Assembly (NCBI GenBank): GCA_964538615.1
Contig: CAZIGK010000023.1
Span: 1 to 29,176, forward strand
Direction: 5' to 3'
Origin: CAZIGK01 sp964538615
Lineage (GTDB): Bacteria; Pseudomonadota; Alphaproteobacteria; Rickettsiales; RI-342
Length of the DNA stretch: 29,176 nucleotides
Shown here: one piece after another, positions 16,027 to 23,099 of the stretch
How positions within the stretch are numbered: the stretch's first letter is position 1
Layout: each line of letters opens with the position of its first letter
Notes under the pieces: model-generated
The model's database searches: none
Told to the model about the DNA's origin: nothing
The model's input: only the letters and a program-made list of their open reading frames with translations
Position numbers and translations under genes: made by a program

Positions 16027-17433
16027 TTACAAGCCTAACGACCCCTGCCGCACATCTCCTTCGTCATCCTTCTCCCCGCTGCGCCGCTCTGGTGCGCGTA
16101 ATAAGAAAGAGGGCAATGGCCCTTCCATCGGCCCCGGTGCACCCGCGTTTTCCGGCGACTCTGGCATATCCTCCACCATATCGTCCTGGCTCCCTTCTCG
16201 TATCTGGAAAGGCGCCATCGGCTCTACCTGTGCCGGATGCTCCATGGCTCCCCCATCCCAACCTTCTTCGCCTTCAGCCACTCCATTTTCCGTTTGGTTA
16301 CTGGCCTGCTCTGGTAGCTCAGGCGCCAGAATCGGTATGGGCACGGCCTCCTGCTGGCGCGAATCCACCCCCCCTTCTTGCATCTGTGGCAGCTCTGGCC
16401 GCTCTTGCAGCACCGCAGCTTCCCCCTGCCTTTCACCCATGTCTGGCATGGATAGGGAGGCAACCCGCGAAGAAGTCTGCATCATCGGCTCCGGTGCCAA
16501 AACCGCCGCAGAAGACACCTCGGCTGTCCCCCGCTCGACCTCACGCTCTTCACGCGCCTCCTGCTTCACTGCCACATGCGGAAAATCCCGCCGGAAATAC
16601 ACTTCTCCCGCTCCCATCAACAGTGCCTTGGTGGCATCTTTCGGCAATTCTGCGGGAGGAATATAATAACCATTAATTTCAGGTCGGTGATGTTGCTGCG
16701 TGGTGTAACGCGGGTCACTATCCTGAATATTAATCCGGCGGGAAAGTTCACGGCTATCTATCCGTACCTCAAAATACTGCTCCATCTGCTCCAGAGTATC
16801 ATAAGGGCTGGCGACAAATTGTTCATAGGCAATGGTGAACGCTTCCGCTGGCGCAGTCTGCAAAAAATCTGTATGGGCTGCCCAGCGTTTGCCAAACTGG
16901 GTGAATGCACGGGTGTTGGGCAAAGCTTCTGGCCAGCGCGCATACAAAGAACGCGCCACATCCTGCAAATCACGGGTAATCACCAGCAGTTTCGCATCCG
17001 GCAATAACATCAAAAAACGTTTAGCCCCCTCCAAATCCCGAATCGGGTATTTAATGCCCCAATGGGTGAAACCATGGCGCAAACTCTCCTGATGGTAAAA
17101 ATCCAGCAATTGGTAGAACTGCATCAACACCTGTTCGGCATATAACCGATAATCAGGGAATAGCGCCGTTCCCTCCATGCCCCGCTCACCATCCATAAAG
17201 CGGTTAAAGACCTTTTCCGTCATGTTCACTTTACGGTCAAAATGCCGCAGCATATCACCAATATGACGGGGCAATACCTCGGTCAGGTAGAAATTTTCGC
17301 CATAAATCAGGCTTTGCCCTCCCGCATTAAACAAACGCTGCATGAAGGTCGCACCACAGCGCTGCGTCGGTGATAAAATCACAATCGGACACAGGTGCGA
17401 ATATTCATCCTTCAGGCTATCAACCAATTCCAT
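16027..17433 (-). CDS. Sulfotransferase-family protein with long acidic C-terminal tail
   Basis: The first 290 residues look like a PAPS-dependent sulfotransferase. I-L-S-P-T-Q-R-C-G-A-T-F at about 19-30 fits the 5'-phosphosulfate loop, G-F-T-H-W-G-I-K at 121-128 is a conserved core, and V-I-T-R-D-L-Q-D-V-A-R-S-L at 151-163 fits the 3'-phosphate site with Arg154 and Ser162. The last 170 residues are low complexity, rich in Glu, Gln, Pro and Met, with no recognised domain. A strong GGAGG (17444-17448) lies ten bases before the ATG at 17433. It is convergent with cobT and looks distantly related to the sulfotransferase-like gene at 13230. The acceptor (polysaccharide, lipid or protein) cannot be told. 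Confidence 0.8.
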   Translation of the reverse strand: MELVDSLKDEYSHLCPIVILSPTQRCGATFMQRLFNAGGQSLIYGENFYLTEVLPRHIGDMLRHFDRKVNMTEKVFNRFMDGERGMEGTALFPDYRLYAEQVLMQFYQLLDFYHQESLRHGFTHWGIKYPIRDLEGAKRFLMLLPDAKLLVITRDLQDVARSLYARWPEALPNTRAFTQFGKRWAAHTDFLQTAPAEAFTIAYEQFVASPYDTLEQMEQYFEVRIDSRELSRRINIQDSDPRYTTQQHHRPEINGYYIPPAELPKDATKALLMGAGEVYFRRDFPHVAVKQEAREEREVERGTAEVSSAAVLAPEPMMQTSSRVASLSMPDMGERQGEAAVLQERPELPQMQEGGVDSRQQEAVPIPILAPELPEQASNQTENGVAEGEEGWDGGAMEHPAQVEPMAPFQIREGSQDDMVEDMPESPENAGAPGPMEGPLPSFLLRAPERRSGEKDDEGDVRQGSLGL

Positions 17434-17517
17434 GCGGGCATCGCCTCCTCATCATGCTCCAGACACTAGCGGAAAAGATACCCTTTGCAAATGCCCTTTT
17501 ATGACCCGTATCGGCAA

Positions 17518-17535
17518 GTGAAAACCGGTTTTCAC
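17518..17535. promoter_or_regulatory. Perfect 18-bp palindrome in divergent intergenic region
   Basis: GTGAAAACCGGTTTTCAC at 17518-17535 is a perfect palindrome in the 243-bp AT-rich gap between the divergent sulfotransferase gene and the small gene at 17677. A second short palindrome, GCATTAATGC, is at 17556-17565. Their placement suits a dimeric regulator, but none is identified. Confidence 0.5.
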
Positions 17536-17609
17536 ACATACACGCAACGCATTTCGCATTAATGCATCTCATGCAATACTGCTATTTGTTGATCATTCTT
17601 AATCATCGT

Positions 17610-17638
17610 TTTACAGGTTTTAGGTAAAATAATAAGAT
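17610..17638 (+). promoter_or_regulatory. Candidate sigma-70 promoter for the small gene at 17677
   Basis: TTTACA (17610-17615) and TAAGAT (17633-17638) are separated by 17 bases, a fair match to housekeeping promoters, about 40 bases before the gene. The surrounding AT-rich DNA contrasts with the coding regions. Confidence 0.4.
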
Positions 17639-17676
17639 GATATTATAAATTCCCAGACACAAGGATCACCTCTCAC

Positions 17677-18063
17677 ATGAGCATGCAACGCGTTGCTGCC
17701 GTTATTACGTTACTTAAACAATATGATCTCTATGACAGTTTTATTGCAAATGGGGGTCAATTGGGTGGCAATGAAACCGCGTTTGCCGCGCACCAACTGG
17801 TACAGCTTATTTGCCGCCAACCCGATTTTGACTCGTTTCTCTATGTCATCCGCAGTTCAGACTGGGCCACAGAACAACTGCAACATAGCCCGTACAACGC
17901 GCAAGTGGATGGTTCATTGACCCAAAGCACGCTGGACATAATGGTCTCGGAGTATATTGAAATTTACCTCAACATGTCTGCCGGAAAAATATTGGAAATC
18001 ACCAGCCTGCCACATTTCCGTAAAATACGGCAATGGCTGGATGCCCTCTCACCGCAGTCCTAG
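17677..18063 (+). CDS. Small hypothetical protein
   Basis: I do not recognise this 128-residue protein. It looks mostly helical, with no signal peptide, membrane helix or cysteine motif, and is mildly acidic. AAGGA (about 17661-17665) lies 11 bases before the ATG at 17677; another ATG at 17683 is possible. It has its own AT-rich upstream region with a promoter-like element, and stands alone between the sulfotransferase gene and hpt, which points away from it in both directions. Codon use looks like ordinary coding sequence, so I think it is a real gene. Confidence 0.65.
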   Translation: MSMQRVAAVITLLKQYDLYDSFIANGGQLGGNETAFAAHQLVQLICRQPDFDSFLYVIRSSDWATEQLQHSPYNAQVDGSLTQSTLDIMVSEYIEIYLNMSAGKILEITSLPHFRKIRQWLDALSPQS

Positions 18064-18121
18064 GCACCATCACCCTCAAGCGTCTAAGGTGTTTCAAACA
18101 GCTCATTTTTTGCGTTTCCAT

Positions 18122-18142
18122 GCGCACGTACCTTGCGTGCGC
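18122..18142. repeat. Inverted repeat between hypothetical gene and hpt
   Basis: GCGCACG (18122-18128) and CGTGCGC (18136-18142) form a 7-bp stem with a seven-base loop in the 170-bp gap between two converging genes. No T run follows on either strand, so it is at best a weak terminator. I see nothing else in this gap. Confidence 0.4.
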
Positions 18143-18233
18143 TCCGCTTAGGGTCAATCACCATTGCAAAGCTGGAAGCGCAGACACTCAGCATATGCAG
18201 TCCATTCATGCTAAAGGGTGATTGAGCCTGGTA

Positions 18234-18788
18234 CTACAGCCCCTCTACAAAACCAATATAGGGCAGCTCACGGAAACGGTTGGCATAATCCAACCCATAA
18301 CCTACCACAAAATGATCCTCTATGGAAAACCCAACATAATCCGCATCCACAGACACCGCTTCCGCGCGCTTACCCGGCTTTTCCAACAACACGGCAATAT
18401 GCACGTCCGCAGCCCCCAGTTGCTTAATCAATTTGCGGGCATAGGCCAGTGTGCGGCCGGATTCCAGAATATCATCCACTAAAATTACATACTTGCCTTC
18501 AATATTTTCGGTCAGGCCACTATGTAGCACCACCTGCCCACTGCTCTGCGTACCTGCGCCATAACTGCTCAGAGTCACAAAATCAATTTGCGGATGCACC
18601 CCCACCCGCGCCAACGCCCGCATCAGGTCAGCCGCAAACATAAAACTACCGCGCAGCAAGGGCACCAACAGCACCTCCCGTCCCTTGGCAAAGGGCAGCA
18701 TTTCCTGCGCCAGACTCTCCATACGTTCGGCAATCTCTGCCTCACCAATCATCACTTTCACGTCTGCCACTTGTATCATGCTGTTCAT
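18234..18788 (-). CDS. hpt: Hypoxanthine phosphoribosyltransferase
   Basis: This purine-salvage enzyme transfers phosphoribose from PRPP to hypoxanthine (and often guanine) to form IMP or GMP in the cytoplasm. The type I PRTase PRPP loop, V-I-L-V-D-D-I-L-E-S-G-R-T-L, is at residues 101-114. The flexible-loop segment with S-S-Y-G follows residue 72, and L-R-G-S-F-M at 45-50 corresponds to the pyrophosphate-binding loop. V-G-Y-G-L-D-Y near 162-168 is the purine-contact region. The 184-residue length is typical. It starts 20 bases after the zinc-ribbon gene stop and is probably co-transcribed with it. An in-frame ATG three codons later (18779) is an alternative start. Confidence 0.95.
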   Translation of the reverse strand: MNSMIQVADVKVMIGEAEIAERMESLAQEMLPFAKGREVLLVPLLRGSFMFAADLMRALARVGVHPQIDFVTLSSYGAGTQSSGQVVLHSGLTENIEGKYVILVDDILESGRTLAYARKLIKQLGAADVHIAVLLEKPGKRAEAVSVDADYVGFSIEDHFVVGYGLDYANRFRELPYIGFVEGL

Positions 18789-18808
18789 TCCATCACGTCT
18801 ATTGTTGT

Positions 18809-19579
18809 CTATTCCCGGTGCATCAGCTGATACCGGCTACCCAAATCAATATAAATAGATGCAACCGATTGATTCGAGCGTTTTAATTCCTTGAAAAAGG
18901 GGATTTCCTCTCCCGGCTGCAATAAAGCATCATTCGAGGGCAGCAGGGGTGATGCCCCAATAGGCCGCTGCTGACTATCGGTGGTGGTGATAAGAATATT
19001 CGGCACATAGCGTGCCTCATCCCCGGCATTGACAATGGTACCGCTAATTAAAAAGCGGGTGTTGCGACGGGTTTCCACGACCTCCACATGCATCCCCTTC
19101 AACTGCACGCCATCCGTCGGCACTGCTCCTATCCAGGCATAGACAGGACGCAAAAACCCCACTTGCATCAAAAACGGTGCAAACCCATACAGCCCTACCA
19201 ATAACCCTGCCACTAACACCAACAGGCTGGCGCGGCGCAGGCTCTGCAACGCCTGCTGCGAGGGCACCACCACAGGTACGGATACCTTGCCGCCACCCGC
19301 TTTCGCAATAATCGCATCAAAATCTGGCATGGCATCGCCATGTTCGCCAAATCCGGTGGGTGCTGAACGCTCTGCCCCCACCTCGGATGGTTCTGCCGCC
19401 GCTTCACGCTGCGGGTTCTGAGCAGGCGGTTCCTGCACATCCGCAGGCAAAGGCTCCTCAGCCGGCGCCTGAAACCATTGGTGCGCGCATTTGGCACAGC
19501 GCACTTTGCGCCCACTTGCGCCAATCGCATTCGGGCTTACACTATACCTTACCCCACATGCAGGACATTGGATCACCAT
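18809..19579 (-). CDS. MJ0042-type zinc-ribbon protein with one membrane helix
   Basis: The N-terminal MJ0042 zinc ribbon has Cys5, Cys8, Cys28 and Cys31 in two C-x2-C knuckles. A linker rich in Ala, Glu and Pro leads to a single membrane helix at about residues 117-138. A beta-rich C-terminal domain of about 115 residues follows, of the kind found in DUF3426-like zinc-ribbon proteins. I chose the ATG at 19579 (256 residues) because AGAGG lies about eight bases upstream and the zinc ribbon begins there; a GTG at 19606 would add nine residues. It is divergent from ftsE, an arrangement frequent in alphaproteobacteria, and shares a transcript with hpt. Its function is unknown; the position suggests an envelope role. 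Confidence 0.88.
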   Translation of the reverse strand: MVIQCPACGVRYSVSPNAIGASGRKVRCAKCAHQWFQAPAEEPLPADVQEPPAQNPQREAAAEPSEVGAERSAPTGFGEHGDAMPDFDAIIAKAGGGKVSVPVVVPSQQALQSLRRASLLVLVAGLLVGLYGFAPFLMQVGFLRPVYAWIGAVPTDGVQLKGMHVEVVETRRNTRFLISGTIVNAGDEARYVPNILITTTDSQQRPIGASPLLPSNDALLQPGEEIPFFKELKRSNQSVASIYIDLGSRYQLMHRE

Positions 19580-19762
19580 ACGGCCTACCTCTTTCCTTCT
19601 ACCCACTCGCGTTCCCTACCCCGAAAACCGTTGCGCCACCGCAAGCCTGTTTTCTCAGAGCGTGTATTCTCCGCCTCGTGACTACACCTCCAAAATAGGG
19701 AGTAGTAATTCCATTACCTATCTAGTACATATTTTGTGTTATCACCAAGCTAAGAATGCACA

Positions 19763-20455
19763 ATGATTGAATGCCGCAACCTGAAACTGGCCTATCCAGG
19801 CAGTGAAAAACCCATTCTGCAGCAAGCTTCCTTCAAGCTGGAACCTCGCTCGTTCCATTTTCTGCTGGGCGCAAGCGGCACAGGCAAATCCAGCCTGCTG
19901 CGTATTCTGGCATTGACCGCCCGCCCCACTGCGGGGGATGTTTTTATCCTCGGCAAACACATCAACCACACCCAGCCGGAAGCATTACCCTTCCTTCGCC
20001 GTAAAATTGGCATGGTGTTTCAGGACGCCCGGTTGCTTGACCACCTGACCGTTGAAGAGAATGTCGCCCTTCCCCTTAAACTGGCGGGCATCCCCAGACC
20101 CACTATCCGCGACCATGTGGATGAAATGTTAGGCTGGATTGGCATGAAAGACCACGCCAAAGCCATGCCCAGTACCCTCTCCGGCGGACAGAAACAACGG
20201 GTTGCCATCGCCCGTGCCGTCATCAATAAGCCGGATATTATTCTGGCGGATGAACCAACGGGTAATCTGGATCCCCAACTGGCCATGAAATGCATGTACC
20301 TGTTCGAGGCACTGCACAAAGGCGGCGCCACACTGGTGGTCGCCACCCACGATGAAGGCATCGTTGCCCGCATGGGGCATCCGGTCTTACGCCTCAACAA
20401 TGGCACCCTACAGCGGGAAAGCGGCGTAGACACCCCTCCCGGCTATCTGGCGTAA
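19763..20455 (+). CDS. ftsE: Cell-division ABC transporter ATP-binding protein FtsE
   Basis: FtsE forms an ABC ATPase with the membrane protein FtsX that couples the divisome to peptidoglycan hydrolases. The 230 residues carry Walker A (G-A-S-G-T-G-K-S-S, 36-44), the Q loop, the signature L-S-G-G-Q-K-Q from 139, Walker B with D163-E164, and the switch His in A-T-H-D. The divergent MJ0042 gene supports FtsE over other small ABC ATPases such as LolD. No ftsX follows: a repeat element begins five bases after the stop, and the next gene is on the other strand. ftsX must be elsewhere, or FtsE works without it, or the operon was split here. LolD-like identity is the main alternative. Confidence 0.85.
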   Translation: MIECRNLKLAYPGSEKPILQQASFKLEPRSFHFLLGASGTGKSSLLRILALTARPTAGDVFILGKHINHTQPEALPFLRRKIGMVFQDARLLDHLTVEENVALPLKLAGIPRPTIRDHVDEMLGWIGMKDHAKAMPSTLSGGQKQRVAIARAVINKPDIILADEPTGNLDPQLAMKCMYLFEALHKGGATLVVATHDEGIVARMGHPVLRLNNGTLQRESGVDTPPGYLA

Positions 20456-20459
20456 CGTC

Positions 20460-20650
20460 AAAGGCGGCGGCCTGCTTGCCGCCGTTCTTGTCCAATGACC
20501 TAGATACATCTCGTCATGCCTGCGAAGGCAGGCATCCACGGGAAACTTTTCCTTGGCTCCGCTCGGCTTGCTAGCCTCGCTACGCGTCGGCAGTGCGCCT
20601 CTCACTTCGTTCGCTAAAGGCGGCGGCCTGCTTGCCGCAGTTCTTGTCCC
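20460..20650. repeat. Composite repeat, left copy bounding the unknown gene pair
   Basis: This 191-bp element is about 96% identical by eye to 22635-22826 in the same orientation (about seven differences including one indel). Modules in order are: a GC-rich hairpin (GGCGGC to GCCGCC), a linker with ATACATCT, the palindromic 30-bp module (20512-20541, here with one altered centre base), the CGGCTTGCTAGCC module (20564), and a second GC-rich hairpin. It begins five bases after the ftsE stop; its first hairpin may end that transcript. Related modules make up 1-540. Confidence 0.9.
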
Positions 20651-20672
20651 TCTCCTGTCCTTGCTTCTTGTT

Positions 20673-21719
20673 TCACGCAGCCTGCACCAACTGATGGAAT
20701 TCTCCGCGCAGGTGTTCCTGCTGCCCAAGCACCGCCAGGTAGTTTTGCACTTCGGGCACTTCCATAACCCCTTCTTTTTTCACTCGCTCTGCCAGTGCCG
20801 CTTTAGTGGAGGCACTATTCCCCGTCAATACAGCGTCCGGCTGTGCCACCCCGTTCTTCGTCAACCATTCACGCAACTGGAGCTCTTGTTCTTGTAACTG
20901 TCGGTAGTTCTGCGCGTAGTCTCGCCGACTATCTTCCGCTTGTGCATAAGCCTGCCTGCCCTCATCGCCCGCCAAGGCATTGCGGCGCACAATCGCTCCA
21001 TCATAATCCGCAGAAACCATCTTCAATAAACCTTGCAACAAACCACCCCTCTCCGAATGCCTTGCCGCCTCTTCCCAATGCGCAGCAGATGCGGCTGCCA
21101 GTATTTGCCCTTGCCCCTCTCCCGGAACCTGTGTCAATGCCTGCTCATTACTACGCACGCGCCAGTTCACATAGCCTATAGCGCCCGCAAAAGCTGCAAT
21201 GCCGGAAACGAGACGCTTCCACCACCCACTTTTGCCTGCATCTCCTCCCGTCAACCGATCCAGCAACCAATTGACTCCCCATCCGGTCGCGGCAGCAACA
21301 CCTACCCCTGCACCAGTATGCAACAAACGGTCTTTTCGTCCGATCAACTCACCAGAAATGCTGGCTCTATTCTCAACGGAAAGCTCTGTAGGCGTGGTAA
21401 TTTCGCCCTTGTCGTTCCTGGCGGGCAAATCACCATATTGCTCCAACGCCCCCACCGGAATCGTAAAAGAGATATCCAATTCGCGGCGCAATCCGCCCCA
21501 TATTCCCGGCTCCCGACCCGCAGCCCCCGTCACCACTACAGACGGCATATCCATCTTCAGGCGCGCAGATTCCCCCTGCATGTAACGATACAACGCAGGA
21601 AAATATTCTATTTTCGGCACCCCGGACTGAAATTTTCCTTTCTCATCAAAGGTCGCAGAGTCAAATATTTTCCGGTAGAGCGCGTTTTTTTCCTGCATGT
21701 CAAAACCTGTTTTACCCAT
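20673..21719 (-). CDS. Hypothetical protein with two glycine-rich hydrophobic segments
   Basis: I do not recognise this 348-residue protein. Residues 1-130 are mixed and polar with a V-V-V-T-G-A-A-G stretch near 61. Glycine- and alanine-rich hydrophobic segments at about 134-153 and 169-186 could be two membrane helices or a membrane-active hairpin. Residues 200-348 are charged and helical with Gln/Glu/Arg-rich heptad-like stretches suggesting coiled coil. No signal peptide is seen. The ATG at 21719 has no strong ribosome-binding site; an ATG at 21698 with AGG upstream is an alternative. It is the distal gene of a minus-strand pair with 21802-22209, between two near-identical repeats. An effector, toxin or envelope role is possible but unsupported. 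Confidence 0.7.
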   Translation of the reverse strand: MGKTGFDMQEKNALYRKIFDSATFDEKGKFQSGVPKIEYFPALYRYMQGESARLKMDMPSVVVTGAAGREPGIWGGLRRELDISFTIPVGALEQYGDLPARNDKGEITTPTELSVENRASISGELIGRKDRLLHTGAGVGVAAATGWGVNWLLDRLTGGDAGKSGWWKRLVSGIAAFAGAIGYVNWRVRSNEQALTQVPGEGQGQILAAASAAHWEEAARHSERGGLLQGLLKMVSADYDGAIVRRNALAGDEGRQAYAQAEDSRRDYAQNYRQLQEQELQLREWLTKNGVAQPDAVLTGNSASTKAALAERVKKEGVMEVPEVQNYLAVLGQQEHLRGEFHQLVQAA

Positions 21720-21748
21720 TTACACTTTAAACCAATCATCAAACGCAA

Positions 21749-21780
21749 TGTTACCACGCTCTTGCAAGAGCGTGGTAACA
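21749..21780. repeat. Perfect 32-bp palindrome between the two unknown genes
   Basis: TGTTACCACGCTCTTG (21749-21764) is followed without a spacer by its exact reverse complement (21765-21780). It lies 21 bases after the stop of the 21802 gene and 29 bases before the start of the next. As RNA it would fold into a 14-bp stem with a four-base loop. It could be a terminator or attenuator (the T run on the minus strand is weak), or a regulator or recombinase site. Confidence 0.85.
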
Positions 21781-21801
21781 AAGCCAAAACCACAAACCGT
21801 A

Positions 21802-22209
21802 CTACACCGTGCGATACCGATCCCGAACAGGCCAGTACTCAGCAACCGCCTTCTCAATCTTATCAATTTCCTGCAAGAGGTTGAAAAGCTTGTAAAGGCT
21901 GTAAGCCCCACTGGCCACCTTCATCAACGCGAACGCCGTCTCCCAGAAATTTTTGGCTTCCTGCAAATCCTCAACAGACTGCCGGAGCCCATAGACAGAG
22001 AGCGCGTCCTTGCCAAAGCGGGCAAACATGATGAGCATTTTCAGCTCCTCTTGGCTGCCTGCGTAGCTGCCTTTGAACCCCTTATAGAGCTCATCAAAAT
22101 GCTGTGGCTGCATCTGGCTAAGAACAAAACCACCAGCCGTTGTCGCCCATCCCAGCATTGCCTCCAGCTCAGCCTGATTCAGCTGCGGCACGCGTGATCC
22201 GTACGTCAT
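21802..22209 (-). CDS. Hypothetical small helical protein
   Basis: I do not recognise this protein. The frame is open from 22260, but I take the ATG at 22209 (135 residues), since AAAGGG and a G-rich stretch lie upstream and the extra residues are unremarkable. It looks wholly helical, with a hydrophobic A-L-M-K-V-A-S-G-A-Y-S-L segment in the C-terminal half that is probably an amphipathic or short membrane helix. Charged residues (E, K, D) dominate elsewhere. There is no signal peptide or cysteine. It heads a minus-strand pair with the gene at 20673-21719 and lies within the repeat-bounded segment. Confidence 0.65.
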   Translation of the reverse strand: MTYGSRVPQLNQAELEAMLGWATTAGGFVLSQMQPQHFDELYKGFKGSYAGSQEELKMLIMFARFGKDALSVYGLRQSVEDLQEAKNFWETAFALMKVASGAYSLYKLFNLLQEIDKIEKAVAEYWPVRDRYRTV

Positions 22210-22634
22210 GTCACACCACCCTTTCTTTGGTAGTGGTAGCCGCACGTTGCAGTACGGCAAAAAGAAGAGAAGACACCGACAAACAAAAACCGCCCGAACA
22301 TCGAACCGCTCCCCCAGCGCCTTCGTAATTCTACCTTCGTTGTTACAACCAACGATAGATGGAATAAGAAGACGCTATCCACATTAGAGAGAGAGAGGGA
22401 GAGAGGCAAATGAAGTTTTTGTGACAAAAGGGTAAAAACGTTCTTGCTCTGGCTCCGCTCGGCTTGTTTTATTCTCTCCTTGCTCGACTCCTGTCTCGCA
22501 AATGAGGGCAGCTGTCCTGCCGGAGGCAGGCATTCTATAAGTGGCACACCTCCGATGTGACGCTGGCGCAGGCCTGCTTGCCTGCGCATGACACAACCTT
22601 TGGTGTGGCTTCGCACCTCTCGCTGACGCTCACG
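22210..22634. other. 425-bp non-coding stretch with partial repeats
   Basis: This is the likely promoter region of the minus-strand pair. It holds a GA-rich microsatellite (about 22386-22407), a truncated copy of the CGGCTTG module near 22460, a 6-bp inverted repeat CCTGCC/GGCAGG near 22518, and a perfect 8-bp inverted repeat GCGCAGGC/GCCTGCGC (22566-22587). A frame crossing it on the minus strand is made of repeat and lacks gene character, so I call no gene. Confidence 0.6.
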
Positions 22635-22826
22635 AAAGGCGGCGGCCTGCTGGCCGCCGTTCTTGTCCTCATAACCTAAATACATCTCGTCATGCCTGCG
22701 TAGGCAGGCATCCACGGGAAACTTTTCCTTGGCTCCGCTCGGCTTGCTAGCCTCGCTACGCGTCGGCAGTGCGCCTCTCACTTCGTTCGCTAAAGGCGGC
22801 GGCCTGCTTGCCGCCGTTCTTGTCCC
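22635..22826. repeat. Composite repeat, right copy bounding the unknown gene pair
   Basis: This 192-bp direct-orientation copy of 20460-20650 contains the same order of modules: GC-rich hairpin, palindromic module (22688-22717), CGGCTTGCTAGCC module (22740), and a second GC-rich hairpin, ending in TTCTTGTCCC. Together the two copies enclose about 2 kb carrying two unknown genes. Confidence 0.9.
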
Positions 22827-22844
22827 CAGCTCTCTATGATACGT

Positions 22845-22960
22845 TCTGCGTTACACGCAACCGCTTCGTGAAAAATAGTCCCGCCTGCGCTCTGCGTTAC
22901 ACGCAACCGCTTCGTGAAAAATAGTCCCGCCTGCGCTCTGCGTTACACGCAACCGCTTCG
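22845..22960. repeat. 46-bp tandem repeat, about 2.5 copies
   Basis: Units start at 22845, 22891 and 22937, the last truncated near 22960. Each begins TCTGCGTTACACGCAACCGC and contains a GCGTtACACGC-type imperfect inverted repeat, followed by TTCGTGAAAAATAGTC. The two complete units are identical. It lies 140 bases upstream of the pilus/secretion operon. Confidence 0.95.
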
Positions 22961-23018
22961 GCTTCAATCACAAAACCTAGTGGCATTCCATGCATAAACA
23001 CGCTATATATGTAGACTG

Positions 23019-23036
23019 TATAGGTGTATACCTATA
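23019..23036. promoter_or_regulatory. Palindromic operator-like site upstream of the pilus/secretion operon
   Basis: TATAGGT (23019-23025) and ACCTATA (23030-23036) flank a four-base spacer, about 65 bases before the ATPase gene start and beside an AT-rich stretch (CTATATATG near 23003). It is a plausible regulator site or promoter core. No regulator is encoded next to it. Confidence 0.45.
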
Positions 23037-23099
23037 TCCTACCTCCCCTATCCATCAACCTCTCGCCTTACATGAACAGGAAAGCCGGCACACACACAA

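Noticed and set aside
20460..20650. Insertion sequence interpretation of the composite repeat
   Set aside because: No transposase gene and no terminal inverted repeats with target duplication are visible. It is better described as a non-autonomous repeat.
22206..22781. Open frame of 191 codons on the minus strand
   Set aside because: It runs through the composite repeat, a GA microsatellite and the promoter region of the 22209 gene. Its residues are those of the repeat shadow.
22845..22960. CRISPR array
   Set aside because: The units are directly adjacent and identical, with no variable spacers and no cas genes.
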